Below are positions 1 to 6,539 of a stretch of 6,864 bases of DNA, one piece after another. The notes under the pieces are model-generated. The model saw nothing but the letters and a program-made list of their open reading frames with translations, was not told the DNA's origin and made no database searches. Made by a program: the position numbers and the translations under genes. The stretch covers positions 1-6,864 of the forward strand of contig VGDC01000102.1 in the NCBI GenBank assembly GCA_016869895.1. The letters are read 5' to 3'. Position 1 is the first letter of the stretch. Each line of letters opens with the position of its first letter. This stretch comes from Alphaproteobacteria bacterium (GTDB taxonomy: Bacteria > Pseudomonadota > Alphaproteobacteria > Rickettsiales > VGDC01).

Positions 1-187
1 TTCCCCCTGCGGCTGCTACCTTTTCCTTCACCTCCGCACTGCGTGGGAAGGTCAACTCCATGGATTCTGTGCGCACGAAACTGGTCGTCAACATGAAGAA
101 GAACAGCAGGATGAACACCACGTCGATAAGCGACGTCAGGCCGATAGGGCGGCGGTTTCCGGCGATTCGTTCAAAATGCAGCGACAC
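1..187 (-). CDS. ExbD/TolR-family biopolymer transport protein (partial, 3' end outside window)
   Basis: This is the N-terminal 62 residues of an ExbD/TolR-type subunit, which in this family pairs with an ExbB/TolQ pentamer to conduct protons and drive TonB- or TolA-like work across the periplasm. After a short basic cytoplasmic stretch (ERIAGNRRPIG) there is one hydrophobic segment at about residues 17-37 containing SLIDVVFILLFFFMLTTSF. Asp22 lies at the place of the conserved proton-carrying Asp of ExbD. The sequence then turns polar (ESMELTFPRSAEVKEK) as the periplasmic part begins, and runs off the window. The start is GTG at 185-187, chosen because an AAGGA motif lies 7 bases upstream and the gene follows the ExbB-like stop codon by only 10 bases. 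The hydrophobic segment looks more like ExbD than TolR, but the rest of the operon is needed to choose. Confidence 0.88.
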   Translation of the reverse strand, partial: MSLHFERIAGNRRPIGLTSLIDVVFILLFFFMLTTSFVRTESMELTFPRSAEVKEKVAAAGG

Positions 188-200
188 GGATGTATCCTTA
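188..200 (-). promoter_or_regulatory. Ribosome binding site fixing the GTG start of the ExbD-like gene
   Basis: On the minus strand AAGGA (plus positions 195-199) overlaps the TAA stop of the upstream ExbB-like gene (198-200) and lies 7 bases before GTG at 185-187. This supports the GTG start and coupled translation of the two subunits. Confidence 0.6.
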
Positions 201-1034
201 CATGCCGTAGCGCGGATTCAAAAGACGAAGGGTGCTCTGTTCCTGTGGCGCAGTGGAAGGCTTTTCCTTCTCTTCCTTCTCTTCCTTCTCTTTGGTTTTG
301 GTGACTTCCGCAAGCACCTTCGCCAAATCCTTCTGCGCGCGCTCGGATTCTTCGGCTTTCGCCTTTGTGGCTTTCTGCTCCGCCTCGTGCATCTTTTTAC
401 GGATTTCTTCTGCCTGAAGCTCGTCGTTCATGGTGAGGATGCGCACGGCCAAATCCAGCATGGTGGCGCGGGTGCGCTCGATGATGCCGTCGAACACATA
501 GTGGGATGCCAAGGCGAATACCGCCACGGTCAAACCGGCGATGGTGGTGATGAGTGCTTCCCAGATACCGCCAGCCAGCATGGATGGGTCAACGCGCGAA
601 CCAGCCTGTTCGAGATTGGCGAAGGTGGCGACCATGCCCGATACCGTACCGAGCAGACCCAACAACGGGCCGACGTTCGCGACCATTTCCAGACCGCGCA
701 GATGATGCTCCAGATAACGCACTTCCGCCGAACCCACACGTGCCACTTCCGCTTCGCGGCTCTGCTGGGTCATGTCACGGTTGCGCACACAGTGCAACGC
801 CACCAGCATCACACGGGCGATGGGCGAATGCTGGCTGACGAGTGCGGCCTCCACCTTCTCGTATTCCGCTGCTTTGATGCCCTGCATCGCCTGTTCGACG
901 AATCCACGGCGGAAGACATTATAATGCATCAGCTGGAAGATTTTGTAGAAGATGACTGCGAGTGTATAGACCGAAAGCACGGCCAGAACCCACATGACGG
1001 GGCCACCTTTTTCAAACAGATCGAAATTCACCAT
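198..1034 (-). CDS. MotA/TolQ/ExbB proton channel family protein with charged C-terminal tail
   Basis: This is a 278-residue inner-membrane proton channel subunit, expected to assemble with the ExbD-like product encoded just downstream and to use the proton gradient to energise a periplasm-spanning partner. Three membrane segments are visible: about residues 13-33 (VMWVLAVLSVYTLAVIFYKI), 119-138 and 160-181. The family core runs from LEHHLRGLEMVANVGPLLGL (108-127) through GTVSGMVATF to ALITTIAGLTVAVFALASHY (160-179). From about residue 203 the protein becomes a highly charged, probably helical tail (EEIRKKMHEAEQKATKAKAE, then a Lys/Glu run at 246-258), ending in a Pro/Gln-rich stretch. Many ExbB/TolQ proteins end soon after the third helix, so this tail of about 75 residues is an addition. 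AGGA lies 7 bases before the ATG and supports the start. Whether it serves a TonB, Tol or other system cannot be told here. Confidence 0.9.
   Translation of the reverse strand: MVNFDLFEKGGPVMWVLAVLSVYTLAVIFYKIFQLMHYNVFRRGFVEQAMQGIKAAEYEKVEAALVSQHSPIARVMLVALHCVRNRDMTQQSREAEVARVGSAEVRYLEHHLRGLEMVANVGPLLGLLGTVSGMVATFANLEQAGSRVDPSMLAGGIWEALITTIAGLTVAVFALASHYVFDGIIERTRATMLDLAVRILTMNDELQAEEIRKKMHEAEQKATKAKAEESERAQKDLAKVLAEVTKTKEKEEKEEKEKPSTAPQEQSTLRLLNPRYGM
264..290. repeat. Three perfect tandem copies of a 9-bp unit in the ExbB-like tail
   Basis: TTCCTTCTC is repeated exactly at 264-272, 273-281 and 282-290. Read on the minus strand it encodes the alternating Glu/Lys part of the ExbB-like C-terminal tail. 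The unit length is a multiple of three, so gain or loss of a copy would change tail length without shifting frame. Confidence 0.9.
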
Positions 1035-1072
1035 AAACCAGTCCTGTAGCTGTTATATTTCGGAAATGCCGC

Positions 1073-1085
1073 ACTCTAGAGTATA
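1073..1085 (-). promoter_or_regulatory. Possible -10 element for the exbB-exbD unit, overlapping a 10-bp palindrome
   Basis: On the minus strand TATACT (plus positions 1080-1085) matches the sigma-70 -10 consensus at five of six bases and would put a transcript start about 40 bases before the ExbB-like ATG. No good -35 lies 16-18 bases further upstream; TTGCAC is present but only 10 bases away. The perfect palindrome ACTCTAGAGT (1073-1082) overlaps the element. A weaker alternative is TTGCAC with a 17-base spacer to TAGAGT. Confidence 0.28.
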
Positions 1086-1122
1086 ACCACGCTCAGTGCA
1101 ACGCCTTCATGAGCCGCGCCGA

Positions 1123-1145
1123 AAGCCCTTGTCCACGCAGGGCTT
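1123..1145. repeat. Inverted repeat with 7-bp arms in the divergent intergenic region
   Basis: AAGCCCT (1123-1129) and AGGGCTT (1139-1145) are perfect reverse complements around a 9-base loop. There is no following T tract, and both flanking genes are transcribed away from this site, so a terminator role is unlikely. The right arm overlaps the first two bases of the candidate folE -35. It could be an operator or a chance repeat. Confidence 0.4.
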
Positions 1146-1172
1146 GTCAGGATGGACGGATGATAGTATAGG
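1144..1172 (+). promoter_or_regulatory. Candidate sigma-70-type promoter for folE and the downstream genes
   Basis: TTGTCA (1144-1149) is followed after a 17-base spacer by TATAGG (1167-1172), roughly 30 bases before the folE ATG. It is the best promoter match in the 170-bp divergent gap on the plus strand. No equally clear promoter was noticed in the short gaps before trkH, argE or the GH13 gene, so this one may drive all four. Confidence 0.42.
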
Positions 1173-1204
1173 TTCACGTTTTATGAGCTCTGCCGGATAG
1201 AATC

Positions 1205-1804
1205 ATGACCGATAGCAAACGCCCCAGCCGCGAAGAAGCGGAAAAAGCCGTCCTCACCCTGTTGCAATGGGCGGGCGATGACCCGACCCGTGAAGGCCTG
1301 CTGGACACGCCAAAACGCGTGGTGAAAGCCTACGAACAATGGTTCAGCGGCTATGACAGCGATCCCGCAGAATTCCTCAGCCGCACTTTCGAGGAAGTCG
1401 AAGGCTATGACGAGATGGTGGTCTTGCGCGACATCCGCCTCGAATCCACCTGCGAGCACCACCTCGCGCCGTTCATTGGCCGCGCGCACGTCGCCTATAT
1501 CCCGGATAAACGCGTCGTCGGCATCAGCAAGCTGGCACGTCTGGTCGATGCCTATTCCAAGCGTTTGCAGATTCAGGAGAAACTGACCGCACAAATCGCT
1601 GCCACTTTGGAAGAAGTGTTGCAGCCGAAAGGCGTGGCAGTGGTCATCGAAGCGCAGCACCAGTGCATGACCACGCGCGGCGTGCACAAACCCGGCGTTT
1701 CCATGCAGACCAGCCGCATGCTCGGCCTGTTCCGCAGCGATCCGCGCACCCGTCAGGAATTCTTCAGTCTGGTCAACGCCCCCGGATTATCGACGAACAT
1801 CTGA
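1205..1804 (+). CDS. folE: GTP cyclohydrolase I (type I FolE)
   Basis: This 199-residue cytosolic enzyme converts GTP to 7,8-dihydroneopterin triphosphate and formate, the first step of tetrahydrofolate synthesis and, in many bacteria, of queuosine precursor synthesis. Diagnostic motifs are STCEHHLAPFIGRAHVAYIP (81-100), GISKLARLVDAYSKRLQIQE (106-125) and QHQCMTTRGV (151-160). Cys83, His86 and Cys154 match the zinc ligands of E. coli FolE (Cys110, His113, Cys181) with the same spacing, so the site looks intact and this is the zinc-dependent type I enzyme, not FolE2. The protein is somewhat shorter at its N-terminus than the E. coli enzyme. An upstream ATG at 1182 is closed by a stop within five codons, leaving 1205 as the start; only a weak GGAT-type ribosome site precedes it. 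It is first in a rightward gene series and its stop lies one base before trkH. Confidence 0.96.
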   Translation: MTDSKRPSREEAEKAVLTLLQWAGDDPTREGLLDTPKRVVKAYEQWFSGYDSDPAEFLSRTFEEVEGYDEMVVLRDIRLESTCEHHLAPFIGRAHVAYIPDKRVVGISKLARLVDAYSKRLQIQEKLTAQIAATLEEVLQPKGVAVVIEAQHQCMTTRGVHKPGVSMQTSRMLGLFRSDPRTRQEFFSLVNAPGLSTNI

Positions 1805-1805
1805 T

Positions 1806-3251
1806 ATGGTCAACCTTCGCCCCATCCTCCATGTGAACGGTGTGCTGCTGGCGATTCTGGCCGCGGCGATGCTGTTGCCGACAGCCATCGGGTTTTTCCT
1901 TGGAAATCCGGATTGGAAAGTGTTTCTCTTCTCGGCCTTCATCACGGCATTCACCGGCACGGGGCTATTCCTGACCAATAAGGACGACGGCGGCGAGATG
2001 ACGCTGCAACAAGCGTTCATCTTCACCTCCAGCACGTGGTTCATCCTGCCATTGTTTGCGGCACTTCCGTTGTATTTCGCCAATTTCGGGCTGACCTTCG
2101 CCGATGCTTATTTCGAGATGGTGTCGGGTATCACCACCACGGGTTCGACCGTGATTGTCGGCTTGAACAAAGCCACGCCGGAATTACTGCTCTGGCGCGC
2201 TATCATCCAGTGGCTAGGTGGTCTGGGAATCATCGTCTTCGCCATCTCCATCCTGCCGATGCTGCGAATCGGCGGTATGCAGCTGTTCCGCAGCGAGTCG
2301 TCAGAAAAGGAGAAAATCCTCCCCCGCGCCGCGCAGATCGCCAATGCCATCGCCTCGGTCTATATCCTCATCACCGTGTTATGCACCATCACCTATTGGT
2401 TGGTGGGCATGTCGGGTTTCGATGCGCTCTGCCACGCCATGAGCACCGTCTCGACCGCAGGATTCTCCACCTATGACGAATCTATCGGCTATTTCAAAAA
2501 CCCCGCCATCGAATATGCGGCGACATTCTTCATGCTCGCCAGCGGCATTCCATTCCTGCTGTATTTCCAGATGCTTCGCGGCCAACCACAAGAGATTTTC
2601 CGCAATTCTCAGGTGCGTTGGTTCCTGACCATCGCCTTCACCTCCATCGGCGTGATGACCATTTGGCTCTTCGCCAAACATTCCATGGAACTCGAGGAAG
2701 CTTTCCGCCTCTCCGCATTCAACGTCACGTCGGTCATCACCACGACCGGATTCGTCTCCACGGATTACACCATCTGGGGCTCATTCGCGGTGGTAGCCAT
2801 GTTCATGCTCGGCATTCTGGGTGGGTGTACAGGCTCATCCACGGGCGGCATCAAGATTTTCCGCGTGCAGGTGCTGTTCGAGACGGTGCGTTGCCAGCTA
2901 AATCAGCTCATCCACCCGCACGGCGTGTTCCTGCCGCAATATAACAAAAAACCGATTCCGGATTCCGTCAGCAGCTCGGTCATGTCGTTCATCCTGCTCT
3001 TCGGCATCAGCTTCACCGTTTCCGCGCTGCTTCTGTCGCTCATGGGGCTGGATTACATCACCAGCATGAGTGCCGCTGCGACCACGCTGGCCAACGTCGG
3101 CCCCGGCCTCGGCCCCATCATCGGACCTGCGGGCACATTTGCCCCTTTACCCGACGCCGCAAAGTATCTACTCTCTTTCACAATGATAATAGGCCGTCTG
3201 GAATTGTTCACGGTGCTGGTTCTGCTGGCACCGAACTTCTGGCGGAACTGA
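1806..3251 (+). CDS. trkH: TrkH-family K+ uptake protein, pore-forming subunit
   Basis: This is a 481-residue inner-membrane K+ transporter subunit, matching the usual TrkH length of about 480. The SKT-superfamily fold of four helix-pore-helix repeats is evident from four filter segments: ITTTGSTV (Gly113), STAGFST (Gly219), ITTTGFVST (Gly315) and ANVGPGLG (Gly432). Other TrkH signatures are WLGGLGIIVF (136-145), GGMQLFRSESSEK (156-168), GGCTGSSTGGIKIFR (339-353) and the C-terminal IGRLELFTVLVL (462-473). Length and the GGMQLFRSESSE segment favour TrkH over the shorter KtrB. TrkH normally works with the cytosolic NAD/ATP-binding regulator TrkA, which is not in this window. The ATG lies one base after the folE stop and no clear Shine-Dalgarno precedes it, suggesting translation coupled to folE. 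The N-terminus NLRPILHVNGVLL fits the family, so I keep the first ATG. Confidence 0.95.
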   Translation: MVNLRPILHVNGVLLAILAAAMLLPTAIGFFLGNPDWKVFLFSAFITAFTGTGLFLTNKDDGGEMTLQQAFIFTSSTWFILPLFAALPLYFANFGLTFADAYFEMVSGITTTGSTVIVGLNKATPELLLWRAIIQWLGGLGIIVFAISILPMLRIGGMQLFRSESSEKEKILPRAAQIANAIASVYILITVLCTITYWLVGMSGFDALCHAMSTVSTAGFSTYDESIGYFKNPAIEYAATFFMLASGIPFLLYFQMLRGQPQEIFRNSQVRWFLTIAFTSIGVMTIWLFAKHSMELEEAFRLSAFNVTSVITTTGFVSTDYTIWGSFAVVAMFMLGILGGCTGSSTGGIKIFRVQVLFETVRCQLNQLIHPHGVFLPQYNKKPIPDSVSSSVMSFILLFGISFTVSALLLSLMGLDYITSMSAAATTLANVGPGLGPIIGPAGTFAPLPDAAKYLLSFTMIIGRLELFTVLVLLAPNFWRN

Positions 3252-3257
3252 AGCGAC

Positions 3258-3267
3258 AAAGGCCTTT
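3258..3267 (+). promoter_or_regulatory. Ribosome binding site of argE
   Basis: AAAGG at 3258-3262 lies five bases before the argE ATG, in the 16-base gap after trkH. It supports the ATG at 3268 as the start. Confidence 0.5.
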
Positions 3268-4434
3268 ATGCAGACCAATCCTTTGCTGGAAGCGACCATC
3301 CGCGTGCTCGACAGGCTCGTCGCCTTCGACACCACCAGCCACCTTTCCAACCTCACCTGCATCGAATACATCGAGTATTACCTGCAGTCCCTTGGGGTTC
3401 CGGCGACGCGTATCTACAATAACGACAACACCAAAGCCAGTCTGGTCGCCACCATCGGCCCCCGCAAGGCGGGCGGCGTGGTGCTTTCGGGGCATACGGA
3501 CGTCGTGCCCGTGAAAGGCCAGCCTTGGTCGACCGACCCCTTCGCGCTCTCGCCGAACGCCGATGGCAGCAAGCTGCATGGTCGCGGCACTTGTGACATG
3601 AAAGGCTTCATCGCCTGTGTACTAGCGATGGTGCCCTATATGAAAATGAAAGCACAAGCGCCCTTCCACCTCGCTTTCTCCTATGATGAAGAGGTGGGTT
3701 GCCTCGCCGCCCCTGCCATCGCCGATTTCTTGGGTCAACAGACGTGGAAGCCAAGCTTGGTCGTCATCGGTGAACCCACCGAGATGCAAGTCATCGACGC
3801 GCATAAAAGCTGCTATTCGTTCAACACCGTCATCAACGGTTTGGAAGGCCATTCCAGCAAGCCCCATCTCGGCGTCAACGCCGTGATGATCGCGGCGGAT
3901 ATGATTCACATGCTGAATCTCATGGCCACCGAATTCCGCCAGCCCGCGAAATCCAACTCCCGCTTCGATCCGCCTTATACCAGCATCCATGTGGGTAAGA
4001 TTCAGGGCGGCACCGCGCGCAACATCATTCCCAACCAGTGCGAATTCGTCTGGGAAATCCGTGGTCTTCCGGGGCAGGATATCGACACCATCATCAAACG
4101 CGTCGAAGCGCGCAGCGAAGAACTGCTGCACCACATGCGCCAGATCGCCCCGAACGCCAGCATCAAGACCACACAGCTCACCTACGTTCCCGGTCTGCGC
4201 CCCGATGTGGAAGGCGCGCACCACAGCTGCGTGATGCATTCGGCGAATAAGAACACGGCCAGTGCCGTTTCCTTCGCCACCGAAGCCGGATTCTTCCAGA
4301 ATCAGGGCTTCACCACGCTGGTCTGCGGCCCCGGCAATATCGAGCAGGCGCACAAAGCGAATGAATATGTCACCCGTGAACAACTGGCGCTTTGCTTGCA
4401 ATTCATCGAGCGACTGGTGACCACCTACAAGTGA
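3268..4434 (+). CDS. argE: Acetylornithine deacetylase, M20 metallopeptidase family
   Basis: This 388-residue cytosolic enzyme hydrolyses N2-acetylornithine to ornithine and acetate in arginine synthesis. The two-metal M20 site is complete: SGHTDVVP (His76, Asp78), GRGTCDMKGF (bridging Asp110), YDEEVGC (general base Glu141, metal ligand Glu142), GEPTEM (Glu169) and GPGNIEQAHKANEYV (His362). The lid or dimerisation domain begins near residue 180, with GLEGHSSKPHLGVNA (191-205) supplying His195. The HKSCYSF segment before the HSS motif and the NIEQAHK ending favour ArgE over the related DapE (succinyl-diaminopimelate desuccinylase), whose reaction is similar; some uncertainty about substrate remains. 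Length fits the family. It begins 16 bases after trkH and ends 11 bases before the likely start of the GH13 gene, so it is probably co-transcribed with both. Confidence 0.9.
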   Translation: MQTNPLLEATIRVLDRLVAFDTTSHLSNLTCIEYIEYYLQSLGVPATRIYNNDNTKASLVATIGPRKAGGVVLSGHTDVVPVKGQPWSTDPFALSPNADGSKLHGRGTCDMKGFIACVLAMVPYMKMKAQAPFHLAFSYDEEVGCLAAPAIADFLGQQTWKPSLVVIGEPTEMQVIDAHKSCYSFNTVINGLEGHSSKPHLGVNAVMIAADMIHMLNLMATEFRQPAKSNSRFDPPYTSIHVGKIQGGTARNIIPNQCEFVWEIRGLPGQDIDTIIKRVEARSEELLHHMRQIAPNASIKTTQLTYVPGLRPDVEGAHHSCVMHSANKNTASAVSFATEAGFFQNQGFTTLVCGPGNIEQAHKANEYVTREQLALCLQFIERLVTTYK

Positions 4435-4445
4435 GTGACGGATTC

Positions 4446-6413
4446 ATGAAAATGCCACAGAAATCGCGTATGCTGCTCAAAGGCGTTTTGCTGTGTTCAT
4501 TGATTTTTTCAGGTGATGCCGCTTTCGCCACCGATGCGAAAGGGCATCTGGAGCCTTTGCCGACGGTGACGGATGTGAAGTCCGAAACCAAGCAGAAACA
4601 GAATGATAGCTACGAATCTCTCAAGGAGAAGGTGAAGATGGACACCACCGCAAACGCGACTGCCCTGCCAGAAGCCTACCGCGCTGAACATAACGGCGTG
4701 ATGCGGATGTATAACATGTTCCCCCGCAGCTATAAGAACATCGACGCGATGACCGCCGATTTGGAGCGCGTGCGCGATATGGGCTTCACCCATGTCTGGC
4801 TGAACCCCATCCACACTCCCACCGATGTGGAGAAGAAGAAATGGCCGGAAGGCACGCCGAATGGCCTGAAGGGCAGCCTTTACGCGATGAAAGACCCCTA
4901 CCAGATCAATCCGGATTTCAGTGTCGTGAAGCGCGATGAGAACGGCAAAGCCTACGAAACCAACGCTTCCGGCGAAAAGGTCTATCTGCGTGATGCCGAT
5001 GTGACCGCGCGCGACCAAGCCGCCCTGAAACGCTTCACCAAGAAGGCAACCGAGCTTGGCATGGTGCCGATGTTCGACCTCGTGCTCAGCCATATCGCGC
5101 CCGATTCTGCGATTGTGGACGGCACACACCCGAAATTCGCTGGCGTGGACACCAAGCCGTGGTTCGCCCGCTGGCCGAGCGGCAAGCCGAAGCTCCACGG
5201 GCTTGACGAGCAAGGAAATATCCTGCCGGAAATCAAGTATCCCGATAAAGAAGTCTGGGATGATGTGGTGATGTTCGATTACCACGATCCGAAAGTGCGC
5301 AAGGAAATCACCGAGAAGCTCTGGAAGCCCTTCGTGCAGCAGTTCTTCGATGCTGGCTTCATGGGCATCCGCGTCGATTCCGTGGCGAATAACAATGCCG
5401 ATGTGATGACCGACACGCTCACTTATTTCAGCGAGAAACACAAAGAGAAATACGGGGTCGCGCCCACCATCATCGGTGAAAGCCTCGGTGGCACCATCGA
5501 AGCACAGAGCAAGATTTCTCCGCTCGCGACGCACATCTACAACAGTGCCTATTGGGTGCCCAACAACACCGGCCCGAACATCGGCGCGACGCCCGAAACC
5601 GCCAAGCAGATGTGGTCGCATGACGACAACTGGTATCAGCAGGAGATGGGGCAGAAACAGGCGCTCATCTTCCGCGACAAATCCGGACAGGCCATCGAAG
5701 GCCGCAAGGGCGGCACGGTGGGTTATGCTGGCTCACACGATGAGTTGCCATGGGTGCTGCAATTCCCCGCGCAACTGCCGCCGATGAACCCGCACATGGC
5801 CGATGAAGTGCTGTTCCGCGCGCCTTCCGCCAATTTCGGGTTGGATGCGAAAGCCGCCACCATCGGCGTGCGCGAAAAAATCGCCAATGCCGCGCTGACA
5901 TCCGATGGCGGATGGTTCATCACCTCTTTCGACGACAAGCTGGATACGACCCTCCGCTCCGTCTTCGACAAGCACAGCACCGGCCAGCAGCTGGGCGACC
6001 TTTCCCCCTTCATCAAGGAGCTGAACAGCATCCTGAACGCGCAGCCTGTCACCCAATTCGGCTCATGGTCGAAACGCCACTTCCTTGAAGGACGTGATGA
6101 ACTGGTCATCGTGCAGCGTCACACCGGTTTCGGTCACGCAGGCCCGAAGAACCTCATCATCCTGAACGCCGATCCGGAAAAGGACGTGAAATTGACCCCA
6201 GCCGAACTCGTCAAACTGGCGGAGAAAACGGGTCGTTCCGTGGATGATTTCTTCGCTGACAAAGGCGAGAAAGGTGTCTGGCTCGGCAAGGGCGTGGAAG
6301 CGCCCACACGCGAGGAACTGCAAAGCCATGTGGTGCAGAGCAAAACCTTCTCCGCCCGCATCCTCCGCGCCCGTGAGCGGCTTGTCGAAGGTTTCGGTCG
6401 TCAGGTCGGCTGA
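4446..6413 (+). CDS. Secreted glycoside hydrolase family 13 (alpha-amylase superfamily) protein, substrate unknown
   Basis: Residues are counted from the ATG at 4446 (655 in all). A typical Sec signal peptide opens the protein: basic MKMPQKSRMLLKG, a hydrophobic run, and a likely signal peptidase I site after AFA (about residue 29), so it should act in the periplasm or outside. A polar stretch leads to the (beta/alpha)8 barrel, starting at MRMYNMFPRSYKNIDAM (about 86). GH13 regions are recognisable: DLVLSH (211-216, region I), GIRVDS with nucleophile Asp311 (region II), IIGES with acid/base Glu345 (region III) and GSHDE with stabiliser Asp432 (region IV), so it is predicted to be active on alpha-glucosidic bonds as hydrolase or transferase. 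Oddities are Ser for the usual Asn in region I, an atypical eighth strand (SDGGWFITSFDD) and a C-terminus rich in charged residues. An in-frame start at 4392 would overlap argE and bury the signal peptide, so 4446 is preferred (4452 is also possible). Confidence 0.85.
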   Translation: MKMPQKSRMLLKGVLLCSLIFSGDAAFATDAKGHLEPLPTVTDVKSETKQKQNDSYESLKEKVKMDTTANATALPEAYRAEHNGVMRMYNMFPRSYKNIDAMTADLERVRDMGFTHVWLNPIHTPTDVEKKKWPEGTPNGLKGSLYAMKDPYQINPDFSVVKRDENGKAYETNASGEKVYLRDADVTARDQAALKRFTKKATELGMVPMFDLVLSHIAPDSAIVDGTHPKFAGVDTKPWFARWPSGKPKLHGLDEQGNILPEIKYPDKEVWDDVVMFDYHDPKVRKEITEKLWKPFVQQFFDAGFMGIRVDSVANNNADVMTDTLTYFSEKHKEKYGVAPTIIGESLGGTIEAQSKISPLATHIYNSAYWVPNNTGPNIGATPETAKQMWSHDDNWYQQEMGQKQALIFRDKSGQAIEGRKGGTVGYAGSHDELPWVLQFPAQLPPMNPHMADEVLFRAPSANFGLDAKAATIGVREKIANAALTSDGGWFITSFDDKLDTTLRSVFDKHSTGQQLGDLSPFIKELNSILNAQPVTQFGSWSKRHFLEGRDELVIVQRHTGFGHAGPKNLIILNADPEKDVKLTPAELVKLAEKTGRSVDDFFADKGEKGVWLGKGVEAPTREELQSHVVQSKTFSARILRARERLVEGFGRQVG

Positions 6414-6442
6414 AATCCGCATTTTCCCCGTGAAAAAATGTT

Positions 6443-6459
6443 GCTTTGCAGCGCAAAGC
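6443..6459. repeat. Compact perfect inverted repeat just upstream of the zwf promoter candidate
   Basis: GCTTTGC (6443-6449) and GCAAAGC (6453-6459) are perfect complements around a 3-base loop. There is no T tract downstream, so it is not a standard intrinsic terminator for the operon ending at 6413. It ends two bases before the candidate -35 of zwf, a place where an operator could lie. Confidence 0.5.
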
Positions 6460-6461
6460 GG

Positions 6462-6490
6462 TTGACCCTGCGCGCAATCAGCTTTAAACC
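6462..6490 (+). promoter_or_regulatory. Candidate sigma-70-type promoter for zwf
   Basis: TTGACC (6462-6467) is separated by 17 bases from TAAACC (6485-6490), giving a leader of roughly 40 bases before the zwf start. The -35 is strong and the -10 mediocre. It suggests that zwf begins its own transcription unit. Confidence 0.4.
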
Positions 6491-6539
6491 TGTGTCTTCA
6501 TAGGATTTCTTTCAAAAAACATCTAGGGATGTGGATACC

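Noticed and set aside
60..1049. 329-codon open frame on the plus strand, opposite the ExbB/ExbD genes
   Set aside because: It lies wholly antisense to two clear family members, and its translation shows low-complexity Phe/Leu and His-rich runs typical of a mirrored GC-rich gene.
1181..1687. 168-codon open frame on the minus strand opposite folE
   Set aside because: It is antisense to a complete folE and has no independent support.
3622..4401. 259-codon open frame on the minus strand within argE
   Set aside because: argE carries a full set of metal ligands on the plus strand, and the antisense translation has no recognisable domain.
4392..4445. Earlier in-frame starts for the GH13 gene (ATG at 4392, GTG at 4431)
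   Set aside because: The first overlaps argE by 43 bases and puts 18 polar residues before the signal peptide; the second has no ribosome binding site.
4470..4540. Lipoprotein signal in the GH13 N-terminus (Cys within the hydrophobic run)
   Set aside because: The residues before the Cys (VLLC) do not fit a lipobox and the Cys sits too early in the hydrophobic stretch; an AFA cleavage site for signal peptidase I fits better.
4509..5621. 370-codon open frame on the minus strand within the GH13 gene
   Set aside because: It is antisense to a gene with recognisable catalytic motifs, and its His/Arg/Gly-rich translation matches no family I know.
6420..6440. Possible terminator after the GH13 gene (CATTTT and AAAATG arms)
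   Set aside because: The paired arms are only six mostly A/T pairs with a loop of about nine bases, and no GC stem or T tract follows.
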